This document shows positions 9,381 to 18,946 of a stretch of DNA of 58,302 nucleotides, in pieces. The notes below the pieces were generated by a model. It was not told where the DNA came from. It worked only from the letters and a program-made list of their open reading frames with translations, and ran no database searches. The stretch is from Verrucomicrobiota bacterium (GTDB lineage: Bacteria; Verrucomicrobiota; Verrucomicrobiia; Limisphaerales; UBA9464). The position numbers were made by a program, and so were the translations under genes. The first letter of the stretch is position 1, and each line of letters begins with the position of its first letter. Where the stretch lies: NCBI GenBank assembly GCA_947471985.1, contig CANIZL010000034.1, positions 1-58,302 on the forward strand. Direction: 5' to 3'.

Positions 9381-9670
9381 GTTTCCGGCCGCCGGGTGAT
9401 TGTCCGAATTGCAGCGAGGAAGTCCCCGCGCGGGCGAAATCCTGCCCGCATTGCGGCGCCACGGCGGAGGCGGGCTGGAATGACGAATCGGGCTACGAAG
9501 GCCTGGATTTGCCGGACGACGAGCCGTTCGATTACGAAGGATTTCGGGAGCGGGAATTCGGCACGCCCAACCGCCGCCAACCCGCGGCTCGCCGGATCTG
9601 GCCCTGGGTGGCGCTCGTCCTCGCGGCTTCGATCCTCTGGGTGGCGTGGGGTTGGATCTTCCACCGCTGA
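9377..9670 (+). CDS. Zinc-ribbon protein with C-terminal membrane anchor
   Basis: A 97-residue protein with an N-terminal zinc ribbon (Cys9, Cys12, Cys23 and Cys26, pattern CPNC...CPHC), an acidic linker (residues 33-60) and one C-terminal membrane span, WVALVLAASILWVAWGWIF. The zinc ribbon would face the cytoplasm if the tail anchors with the C-terminus out. It overlaps the folD stop by four bases, suggesting translational coupling, although no functional link to folate metabolism is evident. Specific function unknown. Confidence 0.8.
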   Translation: MSFRPPGDCPNCSEEVPARAKSCPHCGATAEAGWNDESGYEGLDLPDDEPFDYEGFREREFGTPNRRQPAARRIWPWVALVLAASILWVAWGWIFHR

Positions 9671-9688
9671 CGCCGACGGCCGGAGTCG

Positions 9689-11914
9689 TCAGGGCACCGT
9701 GTGCCACCGGTTGATGGCCGGTCGTTGGAGCTCAGTTCGACTCCCATCAGCCCAGATCACCACGGCGGAACGAATCTCTGATTGCGTGCCGAGGCCGAAA
9801 TGAACCTGGTCCGTCTGCTGGGTTCGATACCCATCGCCGGTTACGAGCCAGCGGCGTTGCGTGCCGGTGGTGGTTTGGAGTTCAATGCGGGAATTGACGG
9901 CGGATTTCCGCCCGGGCCCCGTCCCGAAACGCAGGCCGATCCAGTTGCCGGGCGACGGCGTTTCGTTGAGGAAAATCACCAGCCGTTGTTGCGGACGCGG
10001 CCAGCCTTCGACGGTGGTCAGGGCCAGGTCCACGCGGCCGTCGCCATCGAAGTCGGCCGCCAGAGCATTGCGGCCGTCGGCAAGAAAACCCACCCCGCTG
10101 AGCCACGCGGATTCCACATAGCCGTTGGTGCCGGCGTTCCGCAGGAGAGCCTGGTGCTGCCAGCCCCCGTACGAAGCATGGTCCGCGGAGCGACGTCCCA
10201 TCGCCGCTTGAAAGTAGAGTTCGGCGGCGGGATCGTTCGTGGAGCCCGCTGCGTAGATGTCGTGCAGCCAGAACTGGCGTTCGTAATCGCGCTGGCTGGC
10301 ACGGGTCTCGTGGCCGGTGGCGAAGAAGTAGTCCGGTCGACCATCGTTCTCGACATCCAACTCCGCCACGCCCCACGCCCAACCGGCGTGCGCCAACGAT
10401 CGGGTTTCCGGGGTGGTTTCCCACCGCAGGCCGGCGGGTGAATTCAGGAAAACCCGGTTGCCCGCAGTCATGGCGGCCCGTTGGCGGGTGTGCTCAGGAA
10501 ACTCAGGCAGCCCCAGCGTCAAGGCGTCTAATCGCGCGGCCCACGGTGAGTCCATGCCCACCATCAGCAGGTCCGGACGATCGTCGCCATTCCGATCCAC
10601 CACCGCGTGGGCCATGCCAAACGCGTGTCGATTGTCACCCAGCGCCGCGGTGCCATCGATGAAATGTCCCCGGCCGTCATTGAGGAAAACATCGAGCCCC
10701 GCAAAATCACTGATGTTGATCAGATCCGGCGCGCCGTCGCCGTTGAGATCCAGCCAGCTGGCGGAGTAGGTTCGACGCCGATTTTTCGGAGCCAAGCCGG
10801 CGGATTCCGTGACGTCGGTGAATCCTGTGGGTCCGTCATTGCGCAGCAGGAAGGAACGGAAGCCGTCCAGGGCGTCGTAATACGGGGTGGGGAATTGACC
10901 CAGTTGATACGGGTTCTTGTACTGCGTCAGCCAGACATCCAGATCGCCGTCGCGGTCGATATCCGCCAGCGCCAGACATTCGGGATGGATCAACGGTTCA
11001 GGGCTTCGCCACCGGAGCACCGGCGGCGCGAATCCGCCCGTGCCATCTCCGAGCGCAATCCACAATCCGTCGCGGCCGCCGAGGCAAAGATCGTTCCAGC
11101 CGTCCCCGTTGAAGTCGGCCAGCGCGGCGGCCAGCGCGTGGTCCGGGGGCAATCCTTCGAGCGTTGGGCCCGCCTGCCATACCGATGCGGCGGCGGCGGG
11201 GGATCCGGCGGGAGCGCGAAGTTGAAAACGCTGCCGTGCCGAGATCAGCAGCAGTTCCGGTCCGGCGGGGGTGGACTGGAAGAGGAGGGGGTCGGCAAAC
11301 AGCGTGTTGGTGGGCGGCTGCAGGAGGAATTCCTGCACCGGCCGGAATTGGATGCGGCCTTGTGGTTGGGTAAGGCGGAGTAAATCCAGCGCGAGGGGCT
11401 CGGACGCTTCCGGTGTGGTGGCGTTGGCGGCCGGCCAGCGAATTGCAACGCTCGCGGTGAGCGCGACCCGATCGTCCCCGCGGGACAGCAGCAGTTCCCA
11501 GTTGATTTCGCTGACGCCGGCCAGGAGGTCGGAACGCGACGTCGGCGTGGGGCGCCAGGTGAGTCGTTCCCAAACCCAACCGAATTTCCGATACCCCTCA
11601 CTCGCGGTCGACACGGCCGCCAAGCCCGGCCAACGCCCCAAGGTTTGTCCCCAGACCTCCCACGGTTGGGTGGCCGACTGGACGGCGTCGGTGGTGAGGG
11701 CGCACCACGAGTCAGCGGCGCGGAGGTTCTGGGTGGCGGACCAAGCGGTTTCCTCGCGCGCCGTCGCGGCCGCCTCCAAGGACAGGTAACGCTGGGCGGC
11801 CCGCGTCATGCGGGAGTCCAGATCGGCGACGCGAGCGCGATGGCGGCGGACCATGGTGGCGGTGCCCGCGGCGATTCCCAGGAGGGCCAACAGAAGGACC
11901 AGACGCGGGCGCAT
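9689..11914 (-). CDS. FG-GAP/VCBS repeat protein with C-terminal ASPIC/UnbV domain
   Basis: A 741-residue exported protein. An N-terminal hydrophobic segment (RLVLLLALLGIAAG) is a signal peptide or anchor. The middle holds several FG-GAP/VCBS beta-propeller repeats recognisable by calcium-binding DxNxDGxxD loops: DFNGDGWNDL, DIDRDGDLDVW, DLNGDGAPDL, DRNGDDRPDL, DVENDGRPDY and DFDGDGRVDL. The end matches ASPIC/UnbV (WIGLRFGTGPGRKSAVNSRI through FGLGTQSEIRSAVVIWADG). Such proteins are abundant in Verrucomicrobiota and Planctomycetota and are thought to act at the cell surface; no enzymatic role is established. The frame is open back to a GTG at 11980, but ATG 11914 places the signal peptide correctly. 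It lies 125 bases downstream of the small lipoprotein gene. Confidence 0.88.
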   Translation of the reverse strand: MRPRLVLLLALLGIAAGTATMVRRHRARVADLDSRMTRAAQRYLSLEAAATAREETAWSATQNLRAADSWCALTTDAVQSATQPWEVWGQTLGRWPGLAAVSTASEGYRKFGWVWERLTWRPTPTSRSDLLAGVSEINWELLLSRGDDRVALTASVAIRWPAANATTPEASEPLALDLLRLTQPQGRIQFRPVQEFLLQPPTNTLFADPLLFQSTPAGPELLLISARQRFQLRAPAGSPAAAASVWQAGPTLEGLPPDHALAAALADFNGDGWNDLCLGGRDGLWIALGDGTGGFAPPVLRWRSPEPLIHPECLALADIDRDGDLDVWLTQYKNPYQLGQFPTPYYDALDGFRSFLLRNDGPTGFTDVTESAGLAPKNRRRTYSASWLDLNGDGAPDLINISDFAGLDVFLNDGRGHFIDGTAALGDNRHAFGMAHAVVDRNGDDRPDLLMVGMDSPWAARLDALTLGLPEFPEHTRQRAAMTAGNRVFLNSPAGLRWETTPETRSLAHAGWAWGVAELDVENDGRPDYFFATGHETRASQRDYERQFWLHDIYAAGSTNDPAAELYFQAAMGRRSADHASYGGWQHQALLRNAGTNGYVESAWLSGVGFLADGRNALAADFDGDGRVDLALTTVEGWPRPQQRLVIFLNETPSPGNWIGLRFGTGPGRKSAVNSRIELQTTTGTQRRWLVTGDGYRTQQTDQVHFGLGTQSEIRSAVVIWADGSRTELQRPAINRWHTVP

Positions 11915-12039
11915 GAAGGAAAAATGAAAAACGGCGGAAGGGTGGTTTTGAGCCAACGCCTTCCGCCGTACTGAACCCACCGTCTGGCCAGTAAGCTAGG
12001 TTCCGAATCCGAAACCCGACTCCGGACAGCGGTTCGGAA

Positions 12040-12432
12040 TTAACGTCCGTTGATGATCCGGGACAGGTTCTGATAGGCCTCCCGGGCGGCCGCATCCGTC
12101 TTCGTGGCGTCGCTCAGTTCATCCTGCAAGGCGAGCATCTTGACCCGCTTTTCGTCGGTCATGGGCGGCCGGCGAAGCTGGACGATTTCGGCGACCACCG
12201 AGTCCCAGTTTTTCGCCGACTCACCCGCCGCGGCGCCGGCCTTTTTGGCGGCCGCCGTCGCGGCAACGCCGGCGGCGACACTGGGATCAAAGGCACCGTC
12301 ATCCGCGCCCGCCGCCTTGGCCTTGGGCTGAACTTCGGCGGCAGCCTCGGTGGGCGCCTCCGTCTTGGCCTCCTTTTTGGAGCAACCGGTCGCCGCCAAC
12401 AAAGCCAGAAGTACTACTGGAATCGATCTCAT
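12040..12432 (-). CDS. Small alanine-rich lipoprotein
   Basis: A 130-residue protein with a clear lipoprotein signal: MRSIPVVLLALLAATGC, lipobox AATGC, and lysine after the cysteine. The mature part starts with a low-complexity Ala/Lys/Glu/Pro stretch, likely a flexible envelope spacer. It then has a helical C-terminal region (VAEIVQLRRPPMTDEKRVKM and onward) rich in alternating charges. No family recognised. It starts 11 bases after the pseudopilin stop and is probably co-transcribed with it. The frame continues upstream to 12468, but ATG 12432 is the natural lipoprotein start. Confidence 0.75.
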   Translation of the reverse strand: MRSIPVVLLALLAATGCSKKEAKTEAPTEAAAEVQPKAKAAGADDGAFDPSVAAGVAATAAAKKAGAAAGESAKNWDSVVAEIVQLRRPPMTDEKRVKMLALQDELSDATKTDAAAREAYQNLSRIINGR

Positions 12433-12443
12433 CGGGGGGAGCC

Positions 12444-13334
12444 TTATTTGTAAGCGGGTCCGATCCAAACGTTATTTTCCGTCGCCTTCGGGGACATCGC
12501 CTTGAAGCCCGCGGGCATGCTGCCCGGCGTACCCACACCGCCGGCCATTTCGACGAACTCACGGAAACGGATGAAATTGGCGCTGCCGTCCAGACGGCCG
12601 ATCGCCGACTGCCCGCCGAAGTCCTTGGTGTAATCACCGCGGGTGTACTTGCTGGCCTTGTGCCGCTGGGAGATGCCTTCGTGCGGCTGATTGCCGGTGT
12701 CGTTGAAGAGGAACGGATCCGCCTCGGCCGTTTCCCAGAAGAGGATGTCCATCGGATTGAACTGGGTCACCTTGCGGGCGAAGCCATCCTGCCAACCGGC
12801 CAGGTTGCCCAGGTCGATGATGCAGCCGTTCCAGGTGTAGCTGGTCAATTTGACCGTCCGACCCTTCCATTCCTGCTTCTTTGTGGAGGTCACTTCCGCC
12901 AGATCCTTGGGGCAGAACAAAACCTTGGGCGTGGCCAGATAGTTGCCCAACAGGCCTTTTTGGAAGAAGGGCAGCTGCGCCAGCGACTTGGAATTGGGGG
13001 AGAAGGGCGATTTGTCATCCCCGTTGGCGTCGGGAATTGTGCCGCCGGTGGTGTTGGTCTTCAAGGCGTACGCCCAGCAATCGCCACCCGTCAGACCCCA
13101 ACCGGGACTCGGGAGCCGCTCCTGATTGTCACCGGTGAACATGTGGGTGCTGAGGGTGATCTGCTTGCAGCCGCTCAAATCGATGGCGGCCTGCGCCTTG
13201 TCCTTGGCCTTGGCCAAAGCGGGCAGCAGCATGCCGGCGAGAATCGCGATGATCGCGATCACGACGAGCAGTTCAATCAGGGTGAAGCCAACCGGATTCG
13301 GCTGGCCTGACTTACGAGTTGCTAATTTGCGCAT
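12444..13334 (-). CDS. Type II secretion-like pseudopilin
   Basis: A 296-residue protein with an unusually typical prepilin N-terminus ([20 protein letters not shown] then [17 protein letters not shown]); the G|FTLIE site is cleaved by prepilin peptidase and Glu5 is present. The globular part contains FCPKDLAEVTSTKKQEW and SAIGRLDGSANFIRFREF; the latter is the counterpart of the VDGH segment of its relatives. The reading frame extends 30 codons upstream, but the extension is unlike any prepilin leader, so ATG 13334 is chosen. Directly upstream is the 3' end of the giant subtilase gene, 195 bases away; downstream is the lipoprotein at 12432. Confidence 0.88.
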   Translation of the reverse strand: MRKLATRKSGQPNPVGFTLIELLVVIAIIAILAGMLLPALAKAKDKAQAAIDLSGCKQITLSTHMFTGDNQERLPSPGWGLTGGDCWAYALKTNTTGGTIPDANGDDKSPFSPNSKSLAQLPFFQKGLLGNYLATPKVLFCPKDLAEVTSTKKQEWKGRTVKLTSYTWNGCIIDLGNLAGWQDGFARKVTQFNPMDILFWETAEADPFLFNDTGNQPHEGISQRHKASKYTRGDYTKDFGGQSAIGRLDGSANFIRFREFVEMAGGVGTPGSMPAGFKAMSPKATENNVWIGPAYK

Positions 13335-13529
13335 AATTATTGAGGCCGATGTCTCCCGACACGCGGCGATTTCTGTTAACAGGGATTTGCTGGCCACTAG
13401 ACCAACTGTTTGGGCCGAGGTCAACAGTTTGGGGGGTAAAATGTCGGCGCCTGCCGCGGGGGCGGGGGGCGTTGGACGGCCCCCCGGCCCAGACGACGGG
13501 TGTATTTCGTCGAGGGTTACCGGCGCCGC

Positions 13530-16500
13530 TTAGGGCCGAACACTGACGCGGAAGAAGTACGGAATGCGGGCGTCCAGCGCCGGCAGAATGACACTTTTGA
13601 TTCCGCCGATACCGGTAATGGGATCCGAATAAGGCGTCCAAAAGACCAGATCCTGCGAGCCTTCGAGGACGTACTCGCGTCCCACCTGACTCGGCCAGGT
13701 GAGCCGGACGGTTCGATTAGGCAATTCCTGGGGTAACGACACCCGCAAGGCACTGGCAGCGTTGGTGGGATTCGTGCCGGCATAGAACTCGCGGAGATCA
13801 CTCACGCCGTCGCCGTCATGGTCGGCACTCCCCGGAAAAGGGGAAGGCCCGCCGAAAAACCGGGTCTCCCACAGGTCTGAGAGGCCGTTCCGATTGGCGT
13901 CGGGGAACAGATACGTGCCCACGAACACGAGGGCGTTGGTCGAATCACCCAAGTGATTGGTCTGCGGCGCGGGAGTGAGGTAGTACGGGACATCCAACCA
14001 GTGGATCACGTAGTCGCCCGGCGGCACGTTGGTACTCCAGAGTCGCCCGTTGCCACCCGCGGTCGCGGCGGTGCTGGTTAGCAGAAAGCTGGCCTGCGAC
14101 AGATTGTTGCTCACCACCACCCGGCTGCTGGCCACCACATTCAAATCGACCGCCAAATCGTCGATCAGCCAGCCCAACCGGTCCGTGGTGTTGAAACTGA
14201 AAAGTTGGTAGTTGAACCGGAATCGGACGGTCGATCCAACAAAGCGGCTGAGGTCCACGGTGACCTCCTCCCAGCCTCCGGAACTCTCGGCCTCGGGCGT
14301 ATAGATCGTGGTCCACGCCGCTCCGTTGTCCGTGGAGACCGCCACCTGCGCGGTTTGCACCAGATCGCCGCCGCCGAAGGAATCATCCCCACCACTGTCG
14401 GTTTGGGTAAAATCATAGGCCTGCCAGAAGCGCAGCGTGGCCTGATTGCCGCCCACCAGACTGATCGCGGGAGTGATGAGATCGGAAATGGCGAAATCGG
14501 TAAATTCGCCCTTGAGATTGGTCCCCCAGCAATTGGTTCCGCTATGCGCAGTCACGCCGTGCGCATTCTCGGCGACGCCGAACTGCCAGCCCACCTGCGC
14601 CAGATCCGATCCGTCACCCTCGTCCCCAATGATGCTGCCGGTGCCGCCGCTGTCGTTGAAGACGACGTACCCTTCGCGTCCATGTTCCAGGTCGTCCCGC
14701 ACCGGGGGCTTCAACGGGGTCAGTGTGCGCACCGTGTGGTATTTCCCGTTCGCATTGTCCCGGGAAACGTTCCCGGCCGCGTCCCGACTCACGACTTCGA
14801 AATAATACGTCTTATCCGGCAGCAATCCGCGGATCTGCACCTCGTGATGGGTGGCCAACTCCGCGTTGTACGACGTCTTGGTCAGAAAGGAATCGTCGCC
14901 GCCGGATTCACCGTACCGAACCAGCGCGTCGGCCGGTTTGTCGGTTTCCCAGATCAGCGTGGCCTCGTTGTAAGCCGGATCGGAATCGATGCCGCTGATC
15001 ACCGGGCCGATGGTGTCGACCGGTACGGTGACCGTTAGTGTGCGATTGGCGGCGTCGAGATAGGTGGCACCCACCGAATTGCCGTGCACTGCAGGGAACC
15101 GGCCGGCGCTGCCGGGTGCGGGCGGGGCAATCAAAGTGGCCCGGCCGCGGAAGACACCCTTCTGCGGCGTGGCGGAAAGGGTCAGGGTTTGTTCCGGGGC
15201 GGTGCCCACTTTCAAGGCGAGATTCACCGTGGCCTGCGCGGTGCGGCGGGCATCCACCACCTCCACCACAACATTGGCCGGCACGGTGTACGCGCTTTGA
15301 TCAAAAGCCACCGAGGCGCCGGCTTGCAGATCAGGAAGCAGGAAGGCCACCGCTTGAGCGAGCGCTTCCGTCCGGTTGTTGTCGCCGTCACCGGTCGCGG
15401 GAATGGCTTCGAAGGCGAACGACCAGAAGACGACGCGGCCCTTGCTGTCGGCTCCGGTCCGCGGGTAACGCAGGCCGACAATCCGGCCGTCCTCCTGCGT
15501 GAGACTCGCCGCGGCGTCCGGCTGCAGGCGCAGGTGATCCGGTCCGTCTTCCCAAACAATTCCCAGCAGATCGATCAACAGGCCGCTGGGGAATTCGCTG
15601 TAGTCGAGCGCGAAATTCAAGGTCCCACCCACGGGGTCGCCGGCGATGGCCTTGATCGCCGTGGCGCCCTGATCTTCGTCGAAACTGGCGAGGTGCAGGA
15701 CATTCGTGCGGAAGGTCAGATCCGCCGGCTGGGTCAACCGGGAGATCAAATCGTAGGAGGCGACAAACAGCGAGCCCCCACCGGCGACATAACGGTTGAG
15801 CGCGGTGGTCAGACCGGGTGCCGGACTGGACAATTCCTCGGGCCGCCAGAGGACCAGACGGTACTGGGAGAGTTCATCGAGCGTGGGTGCCAGACCGTTG
15901 TTCTCGGAGGTGTCCCAGATTTCGTAATTAATTCCCAGAGCATCCAAAGGACCGGTCCAGGTCTCCCGGCCGGGATACGGTTGATCCGCGAATTCGTTCA
16001 GCAGCGATTCGGGGGAGTAAACCAGCAGCGCCGTTTTCGGGGGGGGCGGCGTAAAGCGGTAATAGACTCCACCGGGCAGGGTGTTGGTCGTGACATTGCC
16101 GGCCGCATCCGCGCTGATGACGTAAAAATAGTAGAGGGTATCGGCTTCCAGCGCGGGGAGGACCACTTGGTGCGCCACGGCCAGCCCAACCGTATTCACG
16201 ATGTTGGTGACGGCGTTGGTGATGCCGTAGATGACCGTGCCGGTGGCGGCCTCGCCGGTGAGCCACGTGATGGTGACCCGACCGAAGGTGGCCTTCGATT
16301 GCACGTTCGCCACCGTGGGGGCGGTCAGATCCACCAGGGCACTCGCATGCCGTTCACCCGCGGGACTGGCGTCCAGATAGGTCACCGTGAGTTCATCCCC
16401 GTCGGCTACTTGGAGGATCTGGTCGACGGTGTTGGTCGCTCCGATGTCCAGGTTCACCGTGCCCACAAACGAGCCGCTCGAACCACCCGGAACCCGCGAC

Positions 16501-18878
16501 AGCAGCAGATCGAATCCACCGGGTTCCCGCGAACTGGCCACCCGGACGGTAACGTTGGTTCGCGCGCCCAGATCGAAATCCGTGAGCCGCACCGTCGCGG
16601 TCCCCGGGGCGCGGTAGCCGGGGCGATCAAAGGAAATCACGCCCTCACCCGGCAGCGGGAGGGCGCCGGAAATGACCAGGGCGAAATCCTGCTGCGGCGC
16701 CGCGTTGGTCCGGTGGTGCACGTCGGCCACCACATTGTGCGCCCGCACCCGCACCAGCCATTCGCCGGCCGTGGGCAGCGAAAGATGCACGGCTTCCACG
16801 TTGTTGATGCGATCGCCTTCCGGGGTGCCGGCGACGGATTCGCCTTCCGAAAAGGCATTCCCCCGATAGAGCGAGCCATCCGGAGCCACGACCTCCAAAT
16901 CCAAATCGTTCACCAAGGCCGGAATGGCGGCCGGGAGTGCCGGGACATCGGTGTAGACCAGGGTCACCTTGAGCTGGTCATCCGCCCCCACCACCACGCG
17001 TTTTTCCCACGACTGCGCCGTGTGCAGCTCCGGACCTTGATCCAGCAGATCGAAACGCCGGTCCCCGTTGATCAAGTTGACCAGATTGATGCGCCCCCAG
17101 CCTTCATCGCCGTTGGGTACCGGAGCGGTGTCACCCACGACGATGCCGCTGGTGGGATCTCCGTCGGCCTGCGGTTTGGGCTGGCTGGACAGGGAGGCCT
17201 TCTTGGCGGCGCTGCTGACGCCACCGGCGAACGAGCCGTCACCCGGGTCGGGAATCGTCGCGGTGCCCATGTCATCCGCGGAATTGATCAGTCCGGCTTT
17301 GACCAGCGCCGGTGAAGGAGTCTGGCCCGCGTGCGTTTGCCGATACCACTGCACCAGTACCGCCGCCGCACCGCTGGCGTGGGGGCCGGCTTGCGAGGTT
17401 CCCCCTTCGTACAGGTAGTGGTCGCTGATGGGCGACCAGGAGTTGTTGTCGTTGGCAAAAATCGAACGTAGCGAGGCGATCCAGGTTCCGGGGGCGACGA
17501 CATCGGGTTTGATGCGCCCGTCTTCGCAGGGGCCGCGGCTGGAGAAATCCGCCATCACTTCCTGGCCCTCGGCGTACAGCACCAGGTTGAAGCGGTTGTT
17601 CTGGCAGGCTCCCGTGGCGATGACGTTCTTCGCCACGGCGGGTGAGCCAATGGTTTGTTCGCCCGGACCCGCGTTGCCGGCACTGAATTCAAGAATGTAC
17701 GGCTGCTCCCCGGGGGTCAGCGCGTCGGCATCGCGGACGAGGGCGTCGAACTCCGCGGCGCTGAGATCGTATTGGCCGCTGGTGTCGTCGCCCCAGGAAT
17801 TGGAACCTACATACGCGCCGCTGCGCACGGCGTCGCGGGTCAATTGCTCGTACGAAGCCGGCGGAAAATAGTCGCCGTTGCCATCAAAGATGCGTTGTCC
17901 GACCAGGTGCGCACCCGGGGCCACGCCCAGGCCGAACAGCTCGCCGTCATCATCCGCTTCGCCGGTGGCGCCGTCACCGGCCACGATCCCGGCACAATGC
18001 GTGCCGTGGCCGTGTTCATCGCTGGCGTCGGCCAGGCCGCCGTAGGCGAAAAGGGCGTCCACCCGCCCATCGATGTCGGGATGCAGGATTTCCACATCGC
18101 CGGAATCCAGGCCGGAATCCGCCACCGCCACCGTCACCCCGCGGCCGTCAAATCCCAGGTCGTGCAATTCCGCCATCGAGCCGGCGGTCTCACCTTCCCC
18201 CATAAGAATTTTCGTGGCCACGGCATCGAAGAGCCGCATGTGCGCGGCGGGTTCGATCCAGATAATCGCCGGCGATTTGGCGAGTTCGAACAGGCGGCGG
18301 CCGTCGATCTGCCCGCTGGTCACCGTGCCCAGATGAGTGGCGTGCAGCGGCGTGGCGGATCGGAGCTGCCGGTTCACGAGGACGCGTTCGAAGCCCGATA
18401 CCTGCGGGCGCAAGAGCACGCGTACCGGCAGGGGCGCACCCGGAGCCACGGCCAGGCGTTGGTTGAGGCGGGGATCAATCTTGTAACGCGCCTCGTAGGG
18501 TCCGACCCAGCGGACGAAAGGCAGGGCCCGCAGGGCGGCCAGTTCGGTGTCCTGCAATCGGGTGATGAAGGTGTCGTCGGGAATGTAGTGCAGCGGTTCG
18601 GCTCCGAGGGCTGCCAGGGGGGCGCGGTATTCGGTTTGAAAACGTCCGTTGAACTGCACCAGCCACAGGCCGGTCGCGGTGGCCTCGGCGGGCGTCGTTC
18701 CGGTCGCAGCGGGCGCGGCGGCCCGCTTGAGGGGCGTCGTGATGATTCCAGTGCGGAGGCGGATCGGCTTGGTGTTCGCCGGAGGTTCTTCCGAGCGGAG
18801 GGGCAGGGTCACGGCCAGGCTCAATATCCCGAGCCAGGCCCACAGCAACGCCCAGCGTCGGAGAAACGGTGAATGCAC
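13530..18878 (-). CDS. Very large secreted subtilisin-family (S8) serine protease
   Basis: A 1782-residue exported protein. A signal peptide (residues 1-29) and a propeptide-like region precede the S8 catalytic domain, whose triad is visible as VAVADSGLD (Asp254), HGHGTHCAG (His291) and GGTSQAGPHASG (Ser495). After the protease come beta-sandwich modules: a P-domain-like DLEVVAPDGSLYRGN region, two fibronectin-III-like units containing LYYFYVISADAAGNV and TYYFEVVSRDAAGNV, a carbohydrate/MAM-like jelly roll (residues about 1390-1600), and a C-terminal calcium-binding thrombospondin-3-type segment (DHDGDGVSDLREFYAGTNP). The modular tail suggests a cell-surface or extracellular enzyme that binds polymers or proteins. 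The start is 68 bases after the DUF1501 stop, so it may be read from the same transcript. Confidence 0.92.
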   Translation of the reverse strand: MHSPFLRRWALLWAWLGILSLAVTLPLRSEEPPANTKPIRLRTGIITTPLKRAAAPAATGTTPAEATATGLWLVQFNGRFQTEYRAPLAALGAEPLHYIPDDTFITRLQDTELAALRALPFVRWVGPYEARYKIDPRLNQRLAVAPGAPLPVRVLLRPQVSGFERVLVNRQLRSATPLHATHLGTVTSGQIDGRRLFELAKSPAIIWIEPAAHMRLFDAVATKILMGEGETAGSMAELHDLGFDGRGVTVAVADSGLDSGDVEILHPDIDGRVDALFAYGGLADASDEHGHGTHCAGIVAGDGATGEADDDGELFGLGVAPGAHLVGQRIFDGNGDYFPPASYEQLTRDAVRSGAYVGSNSWGDDTSGQYDLSAAEFDALVRDADALTPGEQPYILEFSAGNAGPGEQTIGSPAVAKNVIATGACQNNRFNLVLYAEGQEVMADFSSRGPCEDGRIKPDVVAPGTWIASLRSIFANDNNSWSPISDHYLYEGGTSQAGPHASGAAAVLVQWYRQTHAGQTPSPALVKAGLINSADDMGTATIPDPGDGSFAGGVSSAAKKASLSSQPKPQADGDPTSGIVVGDTAPVPNGDEGWGRINLVNLINGDRRFDLLDQGPELHTAQSWEKRVVVGADDQLKVTLVYTDVPALPAAIPALVNDLDLEVVAPDGSLYRGNAFSEGESVAGTPEGDRINNVEAVHLSLPTAGEWLVRVRAHNVVADVHHRTNAAPQQDFALVISGALPLPGEGVISFDRPGYRAPGTATVRLTDFDLGARTNVTVRVASSREPGGFDLLLSRVPGGSSGSFVGTVNLDIGATNTVDQILQVADGDELTVTYLDASPAGERHASALVDLTAPTVANVQSKATFGRVTITWLTGEAATGTVIYGITNAVTNIVNTVGLAVAHQVVLPALEADTLYYFYVISADAAGNVTTNTLPGGVYYRFTPPPPKTALLVYSPESLLNEFADQPYPGRETWTGPLDALGINYEIWDTSENNGLAPTLDELSQYRLVLWRPEELSSPAPGLTTALNRYVAGGGSLFVASYDLISRLTQPADLTFRTNVLHLASFDEDQGATAIKAIAGDPVGGTLNFALDYSEFPSGLLIDLLGIVWEDGPDHLRLQPDAAASLTQEDGRIVGLRYPRTGADSKGRVVFWSFAFEAIPATGDGDNNRTEALAQAVAFLLPDLQAGASVAFDQSAYTVPANVVVEVVDARRTAQATVNLALKVGTAPEQTLTLSATPQKGVFRGRATLIAPPAPGSAGRFPAVHGNSVGATYLDAANRTLTVTVPVDTIGPVISGIDSDPAYNEATLIWETDKPADALVRYGESGGDDSFLTKTSYNAELATHHEVQIRGLLPDKTYYFEVVSRDAAGNVSRDNANGKYHTVRTLTPLKPPVRDDLEHGREGYVVFNDSGGTGSIIGDEGDGSDLAQVGWQFGVAENAHGVTAHSGTNCWGTNLKGEFTDFAISDLITPAISLVGGNQATLRFWQAYDFTQTDSGGDDSFGGGDLVQTAQVAVSTDNGAAWTTIYTPEAESSGGWEEVTVDLSRFVGSTVRFRFNYQLFSFNTTDRLGWLIDDLAVDLNVVASSRVVVSNNLSQASFLLTSTAATAGGNGRLWSTNVPPGDYVIHWLDVPYYLTPAPQTNHLGDSTNALVFVGTYLFPDANRNGLSDLWETRFFGGPSPFPGSADHDGDGVSDLREFYAGTNPTNAASALRVSLPQELPNRTVRLTWPSQVGREYVLEGSQDLVFWTPYSDPITGIGGIKSVILPALDARIPYFFRVSVRP

Positions 18879-18946
18879 AGCCTCACGCTAGCCAGACTCC
18901 CGATTCGCACAAGGTGCGGACTGCACCGCCACGGCGGCTCCGCCGG

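Noticed and set aside
15084-17315. Long plus-strand open frame of 743 codons within the subtilase gene
   Set aside because: It is antisense to a protein with clear motifs and lacks any family or signal. It reflects GC-rich codon bias.
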